Shown here in pieces: positions 1 to 6,613 of a DNA stretch of 20,864 nucleotides. The notes under the pieces are model-generated. The model was not told the origin of the DNA and made no database searches. It saw only the letters and a list, made by a program, of their open reading frames with translations. Numbering within the stretch: the stretch's first letter is position 1; each line of letters begins with the position of its first letter. A program made the position numbers and the translations under genes. Origin of the DNA: an uncultured Opitutales bacterium (GTDB lineage Bacteria > Verrucomicrobiota > Verrucomicrobiia > Opitutales > Intestinicryptomonadaceae); contig URDC01000031.1 in the NCBI GenBank assembly GCA_900546565.1, forward strand, positions 1 to 20,864, in the 5' to 3' direction.

Positions 1-56
1 TCGCCCTTCGGGTCTTTCGCCTGCGGCGAAATCTCATTCGCGCTTCGCTTGAATTT

Positions 57-218
57 CGAGGGCTCTGCCTTCACGCTTCTTTCGGAACAATAAAATCCTT
101 TTCTGTTTTTGTTAACTGGGGGAATGGCGGAGATTTTGCGCGGACGCGCAAACCGCCATCGGGGGCAGAGCCCCCGCTCTCCGTCGAGGGCTATGCCTTC
201 GCGCCTCTTTCGGAATTA
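57..218 (-). repeat. Structured intergenic repeat behind the dUTPase-like gene
   Basis: Two copies of a 34-bp unit lie at 57-90 and 185-218, with 29 of 34 positions identical by eye. They bracket two hairpins: 124-159 (outer stem ATGGCGG/CCGCCAT, bulge agat, inner stem TTTGCGC/GCGCAAA, loop ggac) and 160-176 (CGGGGGC/GCCCCCG, loop aga). The 185-218 copy ends exactly on the stop codon of the minus-strand dUTPase-like gene. Its minus-strand sequence CGAAAGAGGCGCGA (199-212) recurs at 12862-12875 at the head of another repeat, so this is probably a diverged member of the same intergenic family. There is no U-tract that would make it an obvious terminator. Bases 1-56 hold short GC-rich palindromic stretches and no gene that I can see. 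Confidence 0.6.
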
Positions 219-587
219 CAAATAACGGCAATCGTCGGGGTTTTTGGTTTGGTAGCCCGAATCTTGGCGGTCGTGGTTGATGTGGTTTTTCTTGGCGTAG
301 ACTTGGTAGAAATCGTCGGCGGTCATACCCAGAACCTGCGCAAGCGATACGAGAAAATGCAGCATATCCACAACTTCCACACGCGCATTCTGCACGTCGA
401 ACTTCTGGTATTTTGCCCACCACTTCCACGGAACGGAGTCGACAAGCTCGGCATTTTCCTGCGCGAGGGCGCGGCTGTAATTGAGCGTCCACTTGATTTT
501 GTCTTCGTCGCTCATCGCGCTCGTATCGACGCCGATGCGCTTGTTGAGTTCCGCCTGCATTTTGAAAATTTCGTCGAGTTTGTCCAT
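216..587 (-). CDS. dUTPase-like all-alpha NTP pyrophosphatase
   Basis: This 123-residue cytoplasmic protein resembles the dimeric all-alpha dUTPase family (dUTPase_2, MazG-like superfamily), which hydrolyses dUTP to dUMP and PPi with bound Mg2+. The metal-binding acidic pattern is visible as ENAE (Glu44, Glu47) and EVVD (Glu71, Asp74). It also has the family-typical WKWW segment at 54-57 and the C-terminal NHDRQDSGY at about 104-112. It is shorter than the classical trypanosomal and phage enzymes, so substrate choice (dUTP versus another dNTP) is not settled. The start is the only Met before the conserved region and no convincing Shine-Dalgarno precedes it. It lies 77 bp behind the dinG-type gene on the same strand and may be the last gene of that unit. 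A role in nucleotide-pool cleaning beside a helicase is plausible but inferred. Confidence 0.75.
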   Translation of the reverse strand: MDKLDEIFKMQAELNKRIGVDTSAMSDEDKIKWTLNYSRALAQENAELVDSVPWKWWAKYQKFDVQNARVEVVDMLHFLVSLAQVLGMTADDFYQVYAKKNHINHDRQDSGYQTKNPDDCRYL

Positions 588-664
588 AGTAGTTTGATTT
601 TTGTTGTTGATGTGGAAGAAGGGGCAAAGGTGTGCGCAAAAAAAACTTCGGCGAGGGCAAAAAG

Positions 665-2719
665 CTACATCAGCCCGAGGTCTTCGTAGTCGGGCATAAG
701 CTCGGTTTCGAGATTCGCGAGGCGGAAGCGGTCGGCGCGCGTGGGCAGTGCGTCGAGAAAGAATTTTCCGTAGCCCTTCGACGCCACGCGCGAATCGAGT
801 ATCACAACCGCGCCGCGGTCTTTGCGCGTGCGGATTAGCCGCCCCACGCCTTGGCGGAATTTGATTACGGCATTCGGAAGCATAATGTCGGTAAAGCCGC
901 TGCCGCCGAGGCTTTCGGCAAGCTCCATTTTCGCCTCAATCAGCGGGTGCGAGAAATTGTCGAACGGCAGTTTCGTGATTACCACCTGCGAGAGCGCGTC
1001 GCCGGGGACATCGACGCCCGTCCAGAACGAGTCCGTGCCCAGCAAAACCGCATCGCCCGCGTTTTTGAAAACGCGCAGCATTTCGCTTCTGCCCGCGGTT
1101 TCGCCCTGAATGAGGATTTTGCGCGGAGCGAGAACCTCCGATTTTTTCAGATACTCTCCCACTTTTTTAAGCTCCGAATAACTCGTAAAAAGCACGAGCG
1201 TCCCGCCCTTGACAAGAAAGCACAGCTTTTCGATGCACGCGCAAAGTTCGGTGTTGTCGCGGCTGACACCGCGCTCGTAGGCGGGGGCGTCGCAGGCGTA
1301 GAAAACGCGCATATTTTTTTTGTAGTCGAAGGGCGAATCTACAATGAACTGCTCGGCGGACTCCGCGCCGACTTTTGAGGCGAACCCCGAGAGGTCGCCG
1401 TTGACCGCCATTGTCGCGGAAGTCAGAATTACGGGCGACTTCCCGCCGAAAAGCACGCGCCGCAGAATTTTAGAGACATCGATTGGCGCGGCGTTGATGC
1501 GCACTTTGCGGTCGGCGTCGTAGCTTTCGAGCCAGTAAACATTGCCCTCTTCGGTGAGGTAGAGACATGTTTCGAGCGCGATTCGGTAGGATTTTATCTT
1601 GTCGCGGTAGTCGTTCAGCTCGGCGGCGTGTTTTTCCGTCGCGGCATTTTGGGCGAAGCGTTTTAGCATTTGCTCGACCTCTTCAAGCTTGTGCAGAATC
1701 AGGTCGGTGCCCCAGTTCGGCTCTTCAATGCGCACCATATCGCGCTTTTGCAGACGGTCGGCCTTGACCTGCGCAAAAAAATCCTCGACGCAGGCGACAG
1801 TCTCCTCCACGAGCTTCCTGTCGAAATGCTCCGCGAGCGACGCGCGCGTAATCAGCCCCTTTTTCTTTTTTGGATTGTAGATTCTGTTTAGCTCGCGCAC
1901 GATTGCGCCGCTGCTTAGCGACACGCCGAAGATGTCGCTTGCCACGTCGGGGACGAGGTGCGCTTCGTCCAAAACGAGCATGTCGTTTTCGAACAAAATC
2001 GAATCCGAGCCGAGTTCCGCGCCCGCCAGCAGCGAAAACAGCAGACTGTGGTTGAGTATCACAATGTCGGCGGCGGCGACTTTGCGTCGGGCGTTTTGGT
2101 AGAAACAGGTGTCGTCGCAGGCGCGGGGCGAGCACGAAGAGGAATCGGCGCAGACCCAATTCCAGACCTCGGGGTTCGGCGGCGGATTAAGCTCGTCGCG
2201 GATTCCCGTTTTCGTCGTCTGCGCCCATTTCGCTATCCGCTCCAATTCCTCCGATTCGGCAGTGTTGAAAAGCTCGCGCTTCTCGGCAATCGCGCGTTTT
2301 AGCCGCCCCGTGCAGAGGTAGTTCGAACGCCCTATCAGCAGCGCGGCCTTGAAGTCGGCGCAGTCCGCGAGGGCGTCGCAACTGTCGAACATCATTCGCA
2401 CGCGCGGCAGATCCTTTTCAACAATCTGCTGTTGAAGCGAAATCGTGTGCGTTGCCACCACGAGCTTTTTCTTGAAGCGTTTTGCCGCAATCAGTCCACC
2501 CACAAGATACGCGAGCGACTTTCCCACGCCCGTGCCCGCCTCGAAAATCAGCGGCTGCGCCGACGCGAACGTCTGGGCGCAAAAAAACGCCATTTGCTCC
2601 TGCTCGGGTCGATGCTCGAAGTTCGGCAAGACCGAGGCGTAGCCGTCTTTGCGGAAAATTTTTTCGCAAAGCGCGGGCAAATGGCGCGGCTGAAAATCGT
2701 CTAAGGTATCTTCCGACAC
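665..2719 (-). CDS. dinG: DinG/XPD-family ATP-dependent DNA helicase
   Basis: A 684-residue superfamily 2 helicase of the DinG/YoaA (XPD-like) group, which unwinds damaged or structured DNA 5'-3' with ATP. Visible motifs in order: Walker A AGTGVGKS (61-68), Fe-S region cysteines (Cys136, then Cys190, 196, 201 and 205, four of which should hold a 4Fe-4S cluster), DEAH box (251-254), motif III SAT (434-436), motif V GTDSFWTGVDVPG (561-573) and motif VI QGVGRLIRT (623-631). The length is normal for the family and no exonuclease domain is attached. The start is GTG at 2717-2719, only six bases after the hpnH stop and in the same frame. The only upstream purine run is inside the hpnH end, so translation probably depends on coupling to hpnH. 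YoaA cannot be separated from DinG here. Confidence 0.9.
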   Translation of the reverse strand: MSEDTLDDFQPRHLPALCEKIFRKDGYASVLPNFEHRPEQEQMAFFCAQTFASAQPLIFEAGTGVGKSLAYLVGGLIAAKRFKKKLVVATHTISLQQQIVEKDLPRVRMMFDSCDALADCADFKAALLIGRSNYLCTGRLKRAIAEKRELFNTAESEELERIAKWAQTTKTGIRDELNPPPNPEVWNWVCADSSSCSPRACDDTCFYQNARRKVAAADIVILNHSLLFSLLAGAELGSDSILFENDMLVLDEAHLVPDVASDIFGVSLSSGAIVRELNRIYNPKKKKGLITRASLAEHFDRKLVEETVACVEDFFAQVKADRLQKRDMVRIEEPNWGTDLILHKLEEVEQMLKRFAQNAATEKHAAELNDYRDKIKSYRIALETCLYLTEEGNVYWLESYDADRKVRINAAPIDVSKILRRVLFGGKSPVILTSATMAVNGDLSGFASKVGAESAEQFIVDSPFDYKKNMRVFYACDAPAYERGVSRDNTELCACIEKLCFLVKGGTLVLFTSYSELKKVGEYLKKSEVLAPRKILIQGETAGRSEMLRVFKNAGDAVLLGTDSFWTGVDVPGDALSQVVITKLPFDNFSHPLIEAKMELAESLGGSGFTDIMLPNAVIKFRQGVGRLIRTRKDRGAVVILDSRVASKGYGKFFLDALPTRADRFRLANLETELMPDYEDLGLM

Positions 2720-2725
2720 CGCAAA

Positions 2726-3748
2726 CTAAGCTTTCTTTGTGAAATTGTAGGCGTGTTTTGCCGCGCGGATAAGTCCGCCGAAACTGCCGAAAATGTCGCA
2801 GACCGCGCTGGGTTCGTATCCGCTGTGCAGCATACAATCCTTGCATTCGGGGCGCGTGCCGCGGTGCCCGAGGTTGTATTTTTCGATTTCCTGCATCAGT
2901 TCCGCGAATGTTTTGCAATATCCGTCGTTGATAAGATAACACGGTTTCTGCCAGCCTTTGATTGAATAGCACGGGTTGCCCCACGGCGTGCAGTTGTATT
3001 CCTGCTCACCTTTGAGGAACGCCAGAAACCCGGGCGAGTGGTTGAAGACCCAATTCTTGTGCGGATTTGAGAGGATTTTTCTGAAAAGCTCTATTGTCTT
3101 GTTGCGTTCGAGGAATATGTCCTGATTTGGAGCTTTGTCGTAGGGGAACCCCGGCGAAATCATCATACCCTCGACGCCGAGAGCCATAACGTCGTCGAAG
3201 AAGCCGCGGACTTCCTCGGGGTCGGCGTTGTTGAAAATCGTCGTGTTTGTCGTTACGCGGAAACCGCGCTTGACCGCCTCCTTAATGCCGCGCACGGCGA
3301 TGTCATACGCGCCCTCTTTGTTGACGTTGCGGTCGTGCATGCGCTTCGTGCCGTCGAGGTGGATTCCCAGCGAAAAATATTTGCTGGGCTTGTAGAGGTC
3401 GATTTTTCCCATCAGCACCTGCGCGTTCGAGCACATATACACGAACTTCTTGCGCTTGATAAAGCCTTCAATCATTTGCGGCATTTCGGGGTGGAGCAGG
3501 GGTTCGCCGCCTGCAATGCTCACAATCGGCGCGCCGCATTCTTCGACAGCCGCCCACGCCTCTTCTTTGGGCATGCGCATTTTCAGCACTTCGGGCGGCT
3601 CTTGAATTTTGCCGCAGCCCGAACACGCCAGATTACACTGGAACAACGGTTCGAGCATCATCACCAGAGGATACTTTTTATTGCCTTTGAGCGTGTTCGA
3701 AATCGCGTATTTAGCGACGCTCAAAACTTGTGAAACGGGGACTGCCAT
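2726..3748 (-). CDS. hpnH: Adenosyl-hopene transferase HpnH (radical SAM)
   Basis: HpnH is the radical-SAM enzyme that adds the 5'-deoxyadenosyl radical to diploptene to give adenosylhopane, the first step of side-chain extension in C35 hopanoids. The 340-residue protein has the cluster motif C-x3-C-x2-C (Cys38, Cys42, Cys45), the SAM-binding GGEP at 80-83, and the family-typical start MAVPVSQVLSVAKYAI. C-terminal cysteines (CTPWGNPCYS and CKDCMLHSGYEPSAVCD) also match the family. I chose the ATG at 3748 over a longer in-frame start at 3808: it gives the family N-terminus and has AAGGAAAT upstream in its leader. No squalene-hopene cyclase or other hpn gene is in the window, so function is assigned from sequence family only. 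It heads the minus-strand unit with the helicase. Confidence 0.88.
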   Translation of the reverse strand: MAVPVSQVLSVAKYAISNTLKGNKKYPLVMMLEPLFQCNLACSGCGKIQEPPEVLKMRMPKEEAWAAVEECGAPIVSIAGGEPLLHPEMPQMIEGFIKRKKFVYMCSNAQVLMGKIDLYKPSKYFSLGIHLDGTKRMHDRNVNKEGAYDIAVRGIKEAVKRGFRVTTNTTIFNNADPEEVRGFFDDVMALGVEGMMISPGFPYDKAPNQDIFLERNKTIELFRKILSNPHKNWVFNHSPGFLAFLKGEQEYNCTPWGNPCYSIKGWQKPCYLINDGYCKTFAELMQEIEKYNLGHRGTRPECKDCMLHSGYEPSAVCDIFGSFGGLIRAAKHAYNFTKKA

Positions 3749-3896
3749 AGCTATTATTTCCTTATTTATAAATGTATCGCGCCTACTATGTATTTTTTTG
3801 CGCGGCAATCAACCTTTTTTTCGTCCCGTTTGCCCGCGCGAAAAATCCAAAAAAAGCTTGATTGCGCGGGCAATGATGTCATTGTGGGAAGAGTAT
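3749..3896. promoter_or_regulatory. Divergent intergenic region with 10-bp inverted repeat
   Basis: This is the shared 5' region of hpnH (minus) and the DUF481 gene (plus). A perfect inverted repeat TTGCCCGCGC (3830-3839) / GCGCGGGCAA (3864-3873) brackets a 24-base A-rich spacer, and a third related half-site (GCGCGGCAATC) lies at about 3800. It could be an operator between the two promoters or a 5'-leader hairpin of the DUF481 mRNA. The Shine-Dalgarno of hpnH (AAGGAAAT on minus) and of the DUF481 gene (GGGAAGAG near 3886-3893) are visible. I could not place convincing -10/-35 pairs. Confidence 0.45.
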
Positions 3897-4955
3897 ATGA
3901 TATCTTTTAGATTCGCAGTCGGATTCGTGTTTGCCTTTGCCGCGGCGTTCGCGGCGTTGTCGGCAAACGCGGCGGTGGAAGTTCTGACCCTTTCGTCGGG
4001 CGAAAAAATCGCGGGGGAAATCGGCAAGGAGGTCAAGGGCAAGGTCGCGGTGAAGACCCCCTACGGCGTCCTCAATATTCCCGTTTCGGAAATCGCCTCG
4101 CGCGAGGTCGCAAAAAATCTGGTTGCCACCCCCGACGGCTCGATGAAAGTCGCCTCAATCGAGCAGCCAAAGCCCGCCGCAAAACCTGCGCCCGCGCCCG
4201 AAACCGCGCCGACTCCCGAAGAAAAAGACCCTCAGTGGGCGGAAGACTACCGCAATTTTGTCGAAACATACTTCCCCGATGGCTGGCAGTTCAGACTCCG
4301 CGGCGGCTTGGAATTCCGCAAGACCGATTCTTCGGTATTCTCGTTCCACGCCAGCTTCGATGTCAAAAAGGAATGGGACGTAAACATTTTAACCGCAACC
4401 GCCTATTACAACTACACCACACAGAAATCGAGCGCGGGCGTCGAGGACGTCACCATCGACAACTACGGTGTAGACACGATGTATAAGCGTTTCTTCAACG
4501 AAACCAAGACGTGGTATATCGCAAATTTGCTCAACTACAAGCACGACCAAGTCAAGAGCATCAGACATCAGGTTGACGAGTCCATTACCTTTGGTTATCG
4601 CTTCGACTTCAAACGCCACAATTTGGTTATCGATATCGGCCCCGGTCCTGCGGTGCGCTATACGGAATCGAGCGTTTCGGGCACGGACTTTGTGGCAATC
4701 GCCCTCTTGCAGGAAGACTTGAACTGGATTATCTCCAAGACATTCCGCTTCGAACAGGGGTTTGTCGCGAGTCTCGACCTCAACAATACCGACAAATACG
4801 CCATCTATTTCAAAATGGCATTGGTTGCGCACCTCACCCGCGTTATGGACTTGGCGTTGCGCTACTCCTACCAATACGACAACATTTCTTCCAGCACGGT
4901 CACAACCGAACAACGCCTGATTTTGGCGTTCGAATTCCCCTTCAACTGGAAATAA
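3897..4955 (+). CDS. DUF481 outer-membrane beta-barrel protein
   Basis: A 352-residue exported protein. Residues 1-25 form a signal peptide (MISFRFAVGF, then a hydrophobic AF-rich core and cleavage near ANA|AV). Residues about 27-75 resemble the small LSm-like domain that often precedes DUF481 (LSSGEKIAGEI ... TPYGVLNIPVSEI). A Pro/Ala/Glu-rich linker follows at about 95-115. The remainder has alternating beta-strand composition typical of a DUF481 barrel (YdiY-like), ending FEFPFNWK with aromatic residues near the C-terminus. The start at 3897 is preferred because it gives the signal peptide and follows GGGAAGAG; in-frame ATGs at 3873 and 3876 would spoil the signal. DUF481 proteins are of unknown function, with one E. 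coli member acid-inducible. It ends 44 bp before mdh on the same strand, but metabolic linkage is not implied. Confidence 0.75.
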   Translation: MISFRFAVGFVFAFAAAFAALSANAAVEVLTLSSGEKIAGEIGKEVKGKVAVKTPYGVLNIPVSEIASREVAKNLVATPDGSMKVASIEQPKPAAKPAPAPETAPTPEEKDPQWAEDYRNFVETYFPDGWQFRLRGGLEFRKTDSSVFSFHASFDVKKEWDVNILTATAYYNYTTQKSSAGVEDVTIDNYGVDTMYKRFFNETKTWYIANLLNYKHDQVKSIRHQVDESITFGYRFDFKRHNLVIDIGPGPAVRYTESSVSGTDFVAIALLQEDLNWIISKTFRFEQGFVASLDLNNTDKYAIYFKMALVAHLTRVMDLALRYSYQYDNISSSTVTTEQRLILAFEFPFNWK

Positions 4956-4999
4956 AATTTCTTCAAAATTCTAAAACAAACAGTTAGGAAACGTAAAAT

Positions 5000-5986
5000 A
5001 TGAAAACTCCAATAAAAGTAGCAATTACTGGCGCGGCAGGCCAGATAGGTTATTCACTCTTGTTCCGTATTGCAAGCGGCGCAATGTTCGGTCCCGACCA
5101 GCCCGTGGAACTCCGTCTTATCGAAATCGAACCCGGCATGAAGGCTTTGGAAGGTGTCAAGATGGAACTCGACGACTGTGCGTTTCCCCTGCTTTCGAAC
5201 ATCGTTACAACTTGCGACATCAACGAAGGTTTCAGGGGCGCGAACTGGGCTATGCTCGTGGGTAGCGTTCCCCGCAAACAGGGTATGGAACGCGGCGACT
5301 TGCTCGGCATCAACGGCAAAATCTTTATCGGGCAGGGCAAGGCGATTCAGGACAACGCCGCAAGCGATGTCCGCATTTTGGTTGTCGGCAATCCCTGCAA
5401 CACAAACTGCTGGATTGCCAAGGAACACGCTCCCGACATCCCCGCAAACCGCTGGTTCGCGATGACGCGTTTGGACGAAAACCGCGCAAAAGCTCAGCTT
5501 GCCCAGAAGGTGGGCGTGCATGTCGCGGACGTCTCGAATATGACAATTTGGGGCAACCATTCCTCGACACAGTATCCCGACTTCTACAACGCCAAGATTT
5601 GCGGCAAACCCGCAACCGAAGTCATCAAGGACGAAGCTTGGTTTAAGGACGAATTCATTCCCGTTGTCCAGAAGCGCGGCGCGGCGATTATCGCGGCAAG
5701 AGGTTTGTCGAGCGCGGCAAGCGCGGCAAACGCGGCTATCTCGACGGTAAGCTCGCTTTGCACGCCCACAAAGGCAGGCGATTGGTTCAGCGTTTGTGTT
5801 TGCTCCGACGGCAGTTACGGCACGCCCAAGGGCACGATTACTTCGCTCCCCGTCCGCAGCGACGGCACGAATTGGGAAGTCGTTCAGGGCTTGGACATCA
5901 ACGAATATTCGAGAGCCAAGATTGACGCTTCGAACGCCGAATTGCTCGAAGAGCAGAAGACGGTCAAGGAAATCTTCTCCTGCTAA
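5000..5986 (+). CDS. mdh: Malate dehydrogenase
   Basis: A 328-residue NAD-dependent malate dehydrogenase of the cytosolic-type MDH group, interconverting malate and oxaloacetate in the TCA cycle. The Rossmann motif GAAGQIG is at 11-17. Substrate-binding arginines appear in PRKQGMERGD (Arg92, Arg98) and TRLDENR, and the catalytic pair is Asp159/His187 (WGNHSST). Full length with no disruption. The start has a good Shine-Dalgarno (TTAGGAAA at about 4983-4990). The protein ends in Cys encoded by TGC-TAA, and a repeat arm begins on the next base. A strong terminator stands about 105 bp downstream, so the gene ends its transcription unit; a promoter in the 44-bp gap to the DUF481 gene is possible but not evident. 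Confidence 0.95.
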   Translation: MKTPIKVAITGAAGQIGYSLLFRIASGAMFGPDQPVELRLIEIEPGMKALEGVKMELDDCAFPLLSNIVTTCDINEGFRGANWAMLVGSVPRKQGMERGDLLGINGKIFIGQGKAIQDNAASDVRILVVGNPCNTNCWIAKEHAPDIPANRWFAMTRLDENRAKAQLAQKVGVHVADVSNMTIWGNHSSTQYPDFYNAKICGKPATEVIKDEAWFKDEFIPVVQKRGAAIIAARGLSSAASAANAAISTVSSLCTPTKAGDWFSVCVCSDGSYGTPKGTITSLPVRSDGTNWEVVQGLDINEYSRAKIDASNAELLEEQKTVKEIFSC

Positions 5987-6165
5987 CTAAAAACCGCGAG
6001 GCCACGTTTGCTTCGCCGACGAGTCTTTTATAAGAAGTGCACCGTCGGCGATTCCATTCGCAATGCGCCTCTACTTTATATTTACGGAAAAAGCGGAACG
6101 GAAGTTCCGCTTTTTTTGATAATAGAAAACTCGTCGAAGCAAGCCGCGCCTCGCACGTTTTAGCC
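5987..6165. repeat. Foldback (inverted-repeat) element after mdh
   Basis: Imperfect inverted arms of about 35 bp lie at 5987-6025 and 6127-6165. Both read roughly CTAAAA..GCGAGGC, then TTGCTTCG and ACGAGT. Between them are an 8-bp inverted repeat TCGCCGAC (6013-6020) / GTCGGCGA (6044-6051) and a strong terminator. The left arm begins on the base after the mdh stop. A similar arm pair follows the PEP-CTERM gene (8172-8384) and a lone arm (AAAACCGCGAGG) is at 20805-20816. The form resembles a MITE or REP-like element that also supplies a terminator. No coding capacity. Confidence 0.6.
6092..6117 (+). terminator. Rho-independent terminator after mdh
   Basis: Eight-bp stem AGCGGAAC/GTTCCGCT with tetraloop ggaa, followed by a run of T and preceded by a run of A, so it could act in both directions. 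It sits inside the foldback element about 105 bp after the mdh stop. Confidence 0.85.
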
Positions 6166-6285
6166 CAAGAACCCGTGTTTATTCTCAGCCGAAAATAATG
6201 GAAAAAGTCTTTCCCATATGGGAAAGACTTTTTTGTTTTTTTAGATTAGATTAAGGGGCGCATTCACGTTGAATTGGCGAAGTCA
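6125..6285 (+). repeat. Direct repeat, left copy (flanks PEP-CTERM gene)
   Basis: This block is collinear with 8344-8502 at an almost constant offset of 2217-2220 bases. Identical runs include 6145-6165 = 8364-8384 (21 bases), 6194-6215 = 8414-8435 (22 bases) and ACGTTGAATTGG at 6266 and 8483. The block carries a terminator hairpin in both copies. The two copies bracket the complete PEP-CTERM gene with its leader. Confidence 0.75.
6202..6240 (+). terminator. Strong hairpin terminator in left direct repeat
   Basis: A 14-bp stem (6202-6215 with 6220-6233) closes an ATAT loop, and the 3' side continues into TTTTTTGTTTTT. The centre CCCATATGGG is a perfect palindrome. It is a second terminator behind mdh and is duplicated, with a degraded right arm, at 8422-8455. 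Confidence 0.85.
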
Positions 6286-6542
6286 TTTTGTGTCGTTTTC
6301 GGAATGATAAATTTTTTTGTTTTTACAATGGAGGTGGGGTATATTGGATTTGGGAAGTCGATATGGTATTGGTTTTGGGGGGATAAAATTTGTAGTGGGA
6401 GGTGGCAAAAACCAACAATAATCAACATAGTGTTTTGGGGTTGGGATGTTTTTTTTGTGCGGGTTTGAGGTGTTTTTTTTCTGGATTTAAACGTTCAAGT
6501 TGCAAAATGAAAAATATTTCAAAAAAAACTTGAATTTTTCTC
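6286..6542. other. Gene-free, C-depleted, G-run-rich stretch
   Basis: From about 6306 to 6480 the plus strand has almost no C while G and T dominate. It has at least seven runs of three or more G (6336, 6352, 6377, 6397, 6437, 6443 and 6461), often as TTTTGGGG. No coding sequence is credible: the only open frame is Trp/Phe/Val-rich because of TGG/TTT/GTT triplets and lacks a ribosome binding site. The stretch is the distal leader of the PEP-CTERM gene and could form G-quadruplexes on the plus strand or non-template RNA. Confidence 0.55.
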
Positions 6543-6613
6543 GGGGGGGGGGGGTTTTTCGTCTCATCAAAACAAAAAAATACCTAATTATATGAACAGT
6601 TAGAAGGAGAAAA
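6543..6613 (+). promoter_or_regulatory. G12 homopolymer, promoter region and RBS of PEP-CTERM gene
   Basis: Twelve consecutive G (6543-6554) followed by five T lie 59 bases before the start codon. Downstream is TAATTATAT (6585-6593), the best -10 candidate, and a strong Shine-Dalgarno AGAAGGAG (6602-6609). With a -10 there, the G12-T5 tract would sit just upstream of the -35 position, the arrangement in which slippage alters transcription in known phase-variable promoters. No good -35 hexamer is visible. Confidence 0.5.

Noticed and set aside
124..176. Terminator of the dUTPase-like gene
   Set aside because: Two stable hairpins, but no T run on the minus strand after either one, so intrinsic termination is not supported.
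6274..6468. 64-residue open frame in the C-depleted region
   Set aside because: Composition (Trp, Phe, Val, Ile) follows from TGG/TTT/GTT-rich DNA, there is no Shine-Dalgarno, it starts in the direct repeat and no domain is recognisable.
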